DNA of 29,862 nucleotides from Cyanophora paradoxa (Eukaryota; Glaucocystophyceae; Cyanophorales; Cyanophoraceae): contig QPMI01000681.1 in NCBI GenBank assembly GCA_004431415.1, positions 1 to 29,862 of the forward strand, read 5' to 3'. Shown one piece after another: positions 10,248-18,400 of this stretch (position 1 is the first letter of the stretch; the number at the start of each line of letters is the position of its first letter). Position numbers and translations under genes: made by a program. The notes beneath the pieces were generated by a model. That model was not told the origin of the DNA, did no database searches, and saw nothing but the letters and a program-made list of their open reading frames with translations.

Positions 10248-13200
10248 TCACTGGAAGTTCAACTGCGGCCCTACAAACTGCTTGCACCGCTCCACTAGCT
10301 CATCTAGTCTACCTGGGTCAGCAAACCGATCCTCCTCGGCCACTAGCGGCTTGCGGAACCATTCTTCGCAACCGCAACAAATGGTGCGCAGTCCATTGGG
10401 CTGCGCTGGTGGTGCCGGCGCATACCACCCGACCCATCGAGGCGAGAAAGAATCTCGAGCACGCGGTCAGCTCGGCATCTTGCCTTGAAGATGGAGCCAG
10501 CGGTCGTGTGGAAGGTCATATCATGCACAGGCTCCGAGAGCTGAAGGAGGCCTGCACTAATGCAGCGGCGTGACTCTTGATGGTGACTCTGCTCGTGATA
10601 TATATGAGCTCGAGGCAATCAGCAAGAGTGGTTACTGATATCCATGGACAGAAAAAAGGAAACCACAAGTAGAAAAAGGAAGAGGCGCACGGCCAGTGGT
10701 CCCACTCGAGATTGTGAAGCCCGGAGGATAACCATTGTTGCCTCCGTGTTGTTCCCGGTACATCAAGCCGGTGCACTTGACTGGAGACGCTGCAGCGCGC
10801 GGCACCTTGCGTGGCCGTGCACTCCAGTGCACCGTCGTTTGGCGGTAGGCGAGCCAGCTTCTCGACGTACGCACGTGCTGCGGGGCTCGCTGCCCTCGCG
10901 TCCCGTATCGCGGTTGCGACCACGGCGATGCTCCCCGTACCGATCTGGAGCCTCCTTCCTCCCGTGACATTGCAGGAACCAGTGCAGTTTCGCCTTCAGG
11001 TATTGCTCAGCGCGTTGAAGTATCGGTTCTCGTGTTCGCCACGCTGCGACGCGCCCAAGTCAGAGCACGTTCAGCGGGAGAAGGAAATAAGAAGGAAAGA
11101 AACAAAGAAAGAAAGAAAAGAGAAGGGGGTACGCGGACCGTCTGTACAAGCAGGACAGGATGGGTGTCGGAATAGGCCGCTCAGGTGTGCCTAGCCATAG
11201 AGGCTTGTTTCGCCTCGTGTATGGCGAGGCACATACGCCTCAACATCGATGTCCACATCGACCAATTGTCCCGCGCCGTTTGGCTGAGTTTCTCGTGAGC
11301 TTGAGCATTTGCGATAACCGTTGCTCGTACCTGTTGGACTTTCCGTGTAGTTCTCCTGTATGCCGTCGCGCCGAGTTCGTCCACTCGGGTACTCCTCTCC
11401 AGAGTCGTTGCCCCCATTCAGCATCCGGTGTGTTAGAACATCTGACTTGGAGCCCATCTGTTCCAGCACTGCAGCCACTTGCTTCAGAGCCTGAAAGCTG
11501 TTCTCCGCTGCGCGACCTGTACCGTATTTCTCCTGCACCGGAATTAGAGTTCAGTAACCCCTTCTGTGGCGTCGTCTTCTACCCCTCGCACGCACCGCCA
11601 GCTCTGGCTTCATGCGCAGCCGGGTGAAGAGCTCGTTCGCCGGCGCTTCGTGTGGAGAACGGCAGGGTTTCCCATTGCCTCGTGGCACGCCTGTGGAGAA
11701 CGGCAGGGTACGCGCATCAGCTCCACGTGTCGGGGGGGGGGGGTACGCGTAGCGAAGGGGAGGGGGTTGGAGGGGGGGGTAGTCGAACCTCCATTGGACT
11801 TGGCGCCTGTTCGGGAGCCGGGCCTGGGTCTTGACCTGCTTGCCGCGCGGCCTCCCACGCTGCTCGCGCCCGCCTTGCGTTGCCGTGCTCCTCGTCGTCG
11901 AATGCCTTGCTAGATCTACAAGGCCTTTGAATATGAGCTGGTTGGCAATGTCGCCCACCGCCGAAAACGCGATTTGCGGACAAGGTCTGAGAAGATAATG
12001 CCGACTGATATGCTGCTTGCCGCCCTGCAAGAAGGCGAAGAAGCTCCTTGCCGCTCTTCCGAACAGCCTGCAGGACCTGCACATCGCTTGCAATCTTGCC
12101 GCCACGACCGACATCCCTGTTGCCTCCGTACGCGTTGCACTTCCGAAGAAGCTTCTTCACCTCCGGGTACGACACGAGATCGTCCTGCGCCTTGCGCTTC
12201 CGCCCTTTCCCACGTGGCAACTCTTCCACCAACGCGGCCTCTGCAGCTGCTGCTGCAAGCTCCACACATGCATGAAGCCTGCGTCGCCATTGGTAAGAAA
12301 AAAACTTTACCCCCCTCCGCCCCCCCCCCCCCCCGATGCATACCACAGCTGGAGTGATTCGCCTTCCCGTGTCTGCTGCTGTGCTGCGTGCACTGATTGA
12401 GCGAGACTGCGGAACTGGCCCTTCATTTCTTCCTTCGTGCCAAGGTACATTGCTTGCTGCTGAGCCCGAGAGTCGCTTGCATACGCAGAAGGTTGATTTC
12501 AGACTGTCCGTTTGTGACCTAATATAAAATTAAGAACATGTTACGAAAAGACAGAGCATGAAAGCATCGTGCACCTCCATGAAAGCATTTGCAAGACCTT
12601 GTGCCCGTGCAGGCTCACGGTCCAACTCAGCGTCTCCTGGCCGCAGGCCAGAAGCTGTGTGAGCACAGCAGCAGCTGAGCGGATCTCGCCATCATCAGGG
12701 CTGCATCACATTTCGGTTTTCAAAATAGAATGCAGTGATTTGAAGGGACGTACTGTAGAAATCGAGTGATGAATTGCTCGATCGCCCGTAGAAGAACACC
12801 TCTATCCAGAGCGATAGGAACATCTTCGATTCAACAGCGTATGATCGTTTGTCATCGCTAGTACTTGTGTCATCCTTGCCCTCCTGAAAGTCCAGAGACA
12901 AGATGACCTGACCGGCAGCAAGTAAGCAGAAGAAGCACGAGGCAAGCTGGCATGGACACGTGCCAGATCTATCTCTCGCAGTCGTCTCTCACGGATGTAG
13001 ATCTTGTTGGTATAGAAGCTCGTCACCCGGGCCTTTAGCCAGTCGTAGTGCCTGGCTCGAAGGTCCGTATCCACTGCAAACTCACCGTGCGCCCCTGGCA
13101 CGCCAAGGCCCAGAAATGCACACTGTGCCTGCAGTGAGTGCCGTGCTTCAACTGGCCAAGATAGATAGATGCTTACGTCCATATCAATGAGCTCATCGAG

Positions 13201-15029
13201 TTGAGAAGAGCTTGAGGTATCTTCCTTGTCGCCAGCAGCTATATCAGCATCTGGATGAGGGTCGGGACCGGTGCGCTGAAGGCTTGGCGATTCGAGTGCG
13301 ACCTAAATGCAGTATCTCATGGCGAATCTCAAGCTAAAGAAGATCGAGGACGCACAGTGCTCATGAAGTGCTTCAGAGCATGGAGATCCTCCAGTGTCCG
13401 TGTCCGGTTCTTTGCTGGTTCACCTCGAAACTGCAACCGACAAGCGTTCGCCTGAGCTTGCCGAGCCGCTTCTGTCACCTGGATAAGTTGGTCTTAGATT
13501 CCATTCGATCAATTCTTTGAGCTGCAGAGCACCTCATCAAGCCAATCAACACAACTCTGAAATTTGGGGCCTCGAAACGCTCCCTTTGTGCCCACAAACA
13601 GGTTGCGCAGTGCACGCAAGCATCTGGCAGGGGCAGGTCGACGATGATGTCCTCCACATAATGCACTTGGGGTCCAGATCTGCAAACATGATAAGACAAA
13701 GAGGCGGCGTGCAGATTTCACAGAGAAACGCACAGATCTCGAAGGGTGCATGTGCTTGTCGCCTTCTGCCAGCGCCACCAGCGTCGCCGCCCGCTGCGCC
13801 GTCCAGGGCGCCACCCGCCGCGCCGCCTCCCGTGCCGCCTCCCGCGCCGCCTCCGCGCCGCCTCCCGCGCCGCCTCCCGCGCCTCCCGCGCCGCGCACCG
13901 GGCCGGGGGAGGGGGAGGGACAGGGCCGGGGGGGGCGGGCCCGGGGGAGGGGCGGGGCCGGGGGAGGGACGGGCCCGGGGGAGGGGCGGGGCCGGGGGAG
14001 GGGGGGGCGGGGAGGGCGGGCCCGGGGAGGGGCGGGCCCGGGGGGAGGGCGGGCCCGGGGGAGGGGCGGGGCGGGGGAGGGGGGGGGCGGGGGGAGGGCG
14101 GGCCCGGGGAGGGGCGGGCCCGGGGGAGGGCGGCCCGGGGGGAGGGGCGGGGCCGGGGGGAGGGACGGGCCCGGGGGAGGGCGGCCGGGGGGGGACGGGC
14201 CCGGGGGGAGGGCGGGCCGGGGAGGGGCGGGCCCGGGGAGGGGAGGGCGGGACAAGCTCAAGGCCGGAGCCGCCCCGAGGCCGCCCACGAGGCCACCACC
14301 CGCCGCGCGGCCCGCCAGAAGGGGTTGGGAGATGAGCTGGAGGTCCACTCCATCTCTTCCTCCCCAAAGAGTGTGCTCCTGGGTCGACATGCTGCGCAGT
14401 CGGCATAAGACACCGAAAAGCAGCGATCGCTTGGCCAATGAGAAGGCGGTGGACGTCAAGCCCGCGGCGACCGTTAGAACTGAGAACCCAGAAGCGATCG
14501 CCGGCCCAGCAGCTCTTTGTTAGAGGTCGACTCGCTGGGTATGGCGCCGAACACAAAGCGATCGCCGAGCAATGAGAAGGCTCTATGCGCGGGGCAGATC
14601 TAGCGATCCAATTGAATAGAGAATCTCTATGCGAGCAAGCTCGCAGCGCTACGGGAGGCGGGCACGCACTGCAGGCGTTGGCGTTGGCTGGTGCGACGAA
14701 CTTGAAGCAGCTCCTGCGCAAGCGATCGCCGGTCAGAGAGCCTTCTCATCGCTCCGGCGATCGCTAGGCCCTGGTACCGAGTACTCCGGGGCGATCGCCA
14801 GCGCGAACCGTCGGACGACGGACGCGGCGCCGGCGATCGCTTGAAAAAGGCCCCGGCCAGATCCGAGCCACGGCCGGCGGGCATAGTGAACATAGTGCCA
14901 AAATTTCGCTCCGAAAACACGCTTTTTAGAAGGATCGGAAGAAAGCGCGCCCAGGCAGGTCCGAGGGCGGTTCCGGGACGTACCTACTGACTCAGAGCTG
15001 CTTGCGCTGGGCCCGCCGGGCGACGCCAT
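10248..15029 (-). CDS. Gene C, unknown spliced protein, complete copy
   Basis: Complete copy: the start codon is at 15029 in the context CTCAACCATGGCG, and the TGA is at 10250-10248. This copy best shows that the low-complexity region can be translated. One minus-strand frame runs without a stop from before the E-H-T-L-W motif, through L-L-A-G-R-A-A-G-G-G, the Pro-rich minisatellite, an R-E-A-A-type repeat, V-A-P-W-T-A-Q and H-P-S-R-S, through the 54-nt intron 2 (open and divisible by three), to C-V-D-W-L-D-E (about 13509-14459). Exon 2 would then be about 215 codons. It has a single copy of the 150-bp intron-1 element and seven GCGATCGC octamers (14423-14840). The intron-8 C tract is interrupted (12310-12334). 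Function is unknown. Confidence 0.78.
12310..12334. repeat. Interrupted C tract in intron 8, gene C
   Basis: Same interrupted form as in gene B. Confidence 0.95.
13899..14251. repeat. 17-bp G-rich minisatellite, unit 3
   Basis: Same repeat, about 353 bp. Here a single minus-strand frame is open across the tract and joins plausible coding sequence on both sides. Confidence 0.95.
14423..14840. promoter_or_regulatory. GCGATCGC octamer cluster, intron 1 of gene C
   Basis: Seven octamers, starting at 14423, 14494, 14558, 14722, 14757, 14791 and 14833. Spacing is irregular (34-164 bp). Sites mostly continue as CGG/CAG on one side and AAG/CGG on the other. I find none elsewhere in the unit. Confidence 0.65.
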
Positions 15030-15450
15030 GGTTGAGAGATCGAATCCCTGCGCGCCGCCTTACAGCGGCCGAGGAAGGGGCGACGGCTGCAGAATTCGAT
15101 GATGTGAACCTCGGACAAGCGAAAGCGTGTAGCTAGCGCGCCGCCGGCGCCGCGGGTGAGCCGATGAAGCGAGCGATGTGTACTCCTCGCGTGCGCGGGC
15201 GCGGCGAAGTCGCCTGCGGGGCGGGCGTGGCGCCGCGGGGCTGAGCACGCGCGCGCGCTGCGAAGCGCTATGCGCGAGCTTTGCGCGAGCTTTGCGTCGA
15301 CGCCGCGCGCCTCACTTTCGAAGGTCGGGGTACCCCCCGACTCATTCCCCCCTAAACTTGGGGCTCGGTGGCTTAAAAGCGAAGGCTCTGGGTACATCGA
15401 CGAAATTTGACTTGCTCCACAAAATTGCAAGGCGCTCAAGAACTCTACGC
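15030..15450 (-). promoter_or_regulatory. Spacer between genes D and C (421 bp): 3' flank and promoter
   Basis: The sense strand runs from the stop of gene D to the start of gene C. Near the stop it is moderately A/T-rich (CAATTTTGTGG, CAAATTTCG, GCTTTTAAGCC), with no AATAAA. About 110 bp after the stop is an inverted repeat, GTCGGGG and CCCCGAC around TACC (15324-15341). Next come direct repeats of GCGCGAGCTTT (around 15274-15298) and a GC-rich stretch. The last 60 bp lead to CTCTCAACCATGG. There is no clear TATA box. Both the 3' end of one gene and the promoter of the next must fit here. Confidence 0.55.
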
Positions 15451-18400
15451 TCACTGGAAGTTCAACTGCGGCCCTACAAACTGCTTGCACCGCTCCACTA
15501 GCTCATCTAGTCTACCTGGGTCAGCAAACCGATCCTCCTCGGCCACTAGCGCTTGCGAACCATTCTTTCGCAACCGCAACAAATGGTGCGCAGTCCATTG
15601 GGCTGCGCTGGTGGTGCCCGGCGCATACCACCCGACCCCATCGAGGCGAGAAAAGAATCTCGAGCACGCGGTCAGCTCGGCATCTTGCCTTGAAGATGGA
15701 GCCAGCGGTCGTGTGGAAGGTCATATCATGCACAGGCTCCGAGAGCTGAAGGAGGGCCTGCACTAATGCAGCGGCGTGACTCTTGATGGTGACTCTGCTC
15801 GTGATATATATGAGCTCGAGGCAATCAGCAAGAGTGGTTACTGATATCCATGGACAGAAAAAAGGAAACCACAAGTAGAAAAAGGAAGAGGCGCACGGCC
15901 AGTGGTCCACTCGAGATTGGTGAAGCCCCGGAGGATAACCATTGTTGCCTCCGGTGTTGTTCCGGTACATCAAGCCGGTGCACTTGACTGGAGACGCTGC
16001 AGCGCGCGGCACCTTGCGTGGCCGTGCACTCCAGTGCACCGTCGTTTGGCGGTAGGCGAGCCAGCTTCTCGACGTACGCACGTGCTGCGGGGCTCGCTGC
16101 CCTCGCGTCCCGTATCGCGGTTGCGACCACGGCGATGCTCCCCCGTACCGATCTGGAGCCTCCTTCCTCCCGTGACATTGCAGGGAACCAGTGCAGTTTC
16201 GCCTTCAGGGTATTGCTCAGCGCGTTGAAGTATCGGTTCTCGGTGTTCGCCACGCTGCGACGCGCCCAAGTCAGAGCACGTTCAGCGGGAGAAGGGAAAT
16301 AAGAAGGAAAAGAAACAAAGGAAAAGAAAGAAAAGAGAAGGGGGGTACGCGGACCGTCTGTACAAGCAGGACAGGATGGGTGTCGGAATAGGCCGCTCAG
16401 GTGTGCCTAGCCATAGAGGCTTGTTTCGCCTCGTGTATGGCGGAGGCACATACGCCTCAACATCGATGTCCACATCGACCAATTGTCCCGCGCCGTTTGG
16501 CTGAGTTTCTCGTGAGCTTGAGCATTTGCGATAACCGTTGCTCGTACCTGTTGGACTTTCCGTGTAGTTCTCCTGTATGCCGTCGCGCCGAGTTCGTCCA
16601 CCTCGGGTACTCCTCTCCAGAGTCGTTGCCCCCATTCAGCATCCGGTGTGTTAGAACATCTGACTTGGAGCCCATCTGTTCCAGCACTGCAGCCACTTGC
16701 TTCAGAGCCTGAAAGCTGTTCTCCGCTGCGCGACCTGTACCGTATTTCTCCTGCACCGGAATTAGAGTTCAGTAACCCCTTCTGTGGCGTCGTCTTCGTA
16801 CCCTCGCACGCACCGCCAGCTCTGGCTTCATGCGCAGCCGGGTGAAGAGCTCGTTCGCCGGCGCTTCGTGGTGGAGAACGGCAGGGTTTCCCATTGCCTC
16901 GTGGCACGCCTGTGGAGAACGGCAGGGTACGCGCATCAGCTCCACGTGTCGGGGGGGGGGGGGTACGCGTAGCGAAGGGGGAGGGGGGTTGGAGGGGGGG
17001 GTAGTCGAACCTCCATTGGACTTGGCGCCTGTTCGGAGCCGGGCCTGGGTCTTGACCTGCTTGCCGCGCGGCCTCCCACGCTGCTCGCGCCGCCTTGCGT
17101 TGCCGTGCTCCTCGTCGTCGAATGCCTTGGCTAGATCTACAAGGCCTTTGAATATGAGCTGGTTGGCAATTGTCGCCCACGCCGAAAACGCGATTTGCGG
17201 ACAAGGTCTGAGAAGATAATGCCGACTGATATGCTGCTTGCCGGCCCTGCAAGAAGGCGAAGAAGCTCCTTGCCGCTCTTCCGAACAGCCTGCAGACCTG
17301 CACATCGCTTGCAATCTTGCCGCCACGACCGACATCCCTGTTGCCTCCGTACGCGTTGCACTTCCGAAGAGCTTCTTCACCTCCGGGTACGACACGAGAT
17401 CGTCCTGCGCCTTGCGCTTCCGCCCTTTCCCACGTGGCAACTCTTCCACCAACGCGGCCTCTGCAGCTGCTGCTGCAAGCTCCACACATGCATGAAGCCT
17501 GCGTCGCCATTGGTAAGAAAAAAAACTTTACCCCCCTCCGCCCCCCCCCCCCCCCCCGGATGCATACCACAGCTGGAGTGATTCGCCTTCCCGTGTCTGC
17601 TGCTGTGCTGCGTGCACTGATTGAGCGAGACTGCGGAACTGGCCCTTCATTTCTTCCTTCGTGCCAAGGTACATTGCTTGCTGGCTGAGCCCGAGAGTCG
17701 CTTGCATACGCAGAAGGTTGATTTCAGACTGTCCGTTTGTGACCTAATATAAAATTAAGAACATGTTACGAAAAGACAGAGCATGAAAGCATCGTGCACC
17801 TCCATGAAAGCATTTGCAAGACCTTGTGCCCGTGCAGGCTCACGGTCCAACTCAGCGTCTCCTGGCCGCAGGGCCAGAAGCTGTGTGAGCACAGCAGCAG
17901 CTGAGCGGATCTCGCCATCATCAGGGGCTGCATCACATTTCGGTTTTCAAAATAGAATGCAGTGATTTGAAGGGACGTACTGTAGAAATCGAGTGATGAA
18001 TTGCTCGATCGCCCGTAGAAGAACACCTCTATCCAGAGCGATAGGAACATCTTCGATTCAACAGCGTATGATCGTTTTCATCGCTAGTACTTGTGTCATC
18101 CTTGCCCTCCTGAAAGTCCAGAGACAAGATGACCTGACCGGGCAGCAAGTAAGCAGAAGAAGCACGAGGCAAGCTGGCATGGACACGTGCCAGATCTATC
18201 TCTCGCAGTCGTCTCTCACGGATGTAGATCTTGTTGGTATAGAAGCTCGTCACCCGGGCCTTTAGCCAGTCGTAGTGCCTGGCTCGAAGGTCCGTATCCA
18301 CTGCAAACTCACCGTGCGCCCCTGGCACGCCAAGGCCCAGAAATGCACACTGTGCCTGCAGTGAGTGCCGTGCTTCAACTGGCCAAGATAGATAGATGCT

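Noticed and set aside
14423-14840. GCGATCGC repeats as a sign of a cyanobacterial genome (HIP1)
   Set aside because: The octamers are confined to one intron, whereas HIP1 is spread through genomes. The gene has many short GT-AG introns, which cyanobacteria lack.
15030-15060. tRNA-like T-loop motif (GAGATCGAATCCC) next to the start codon
   Set aside because: The flanking bases do not pair as a T stem, and no anticodon or acceptor arm is present.
17744-17769. A 26-nt intron with donor GTAACA
   Set aside because: It keeps phase, but it is far shorter than all the other introns. A donor 30 nt upstream gives 56 nt with the same phase.
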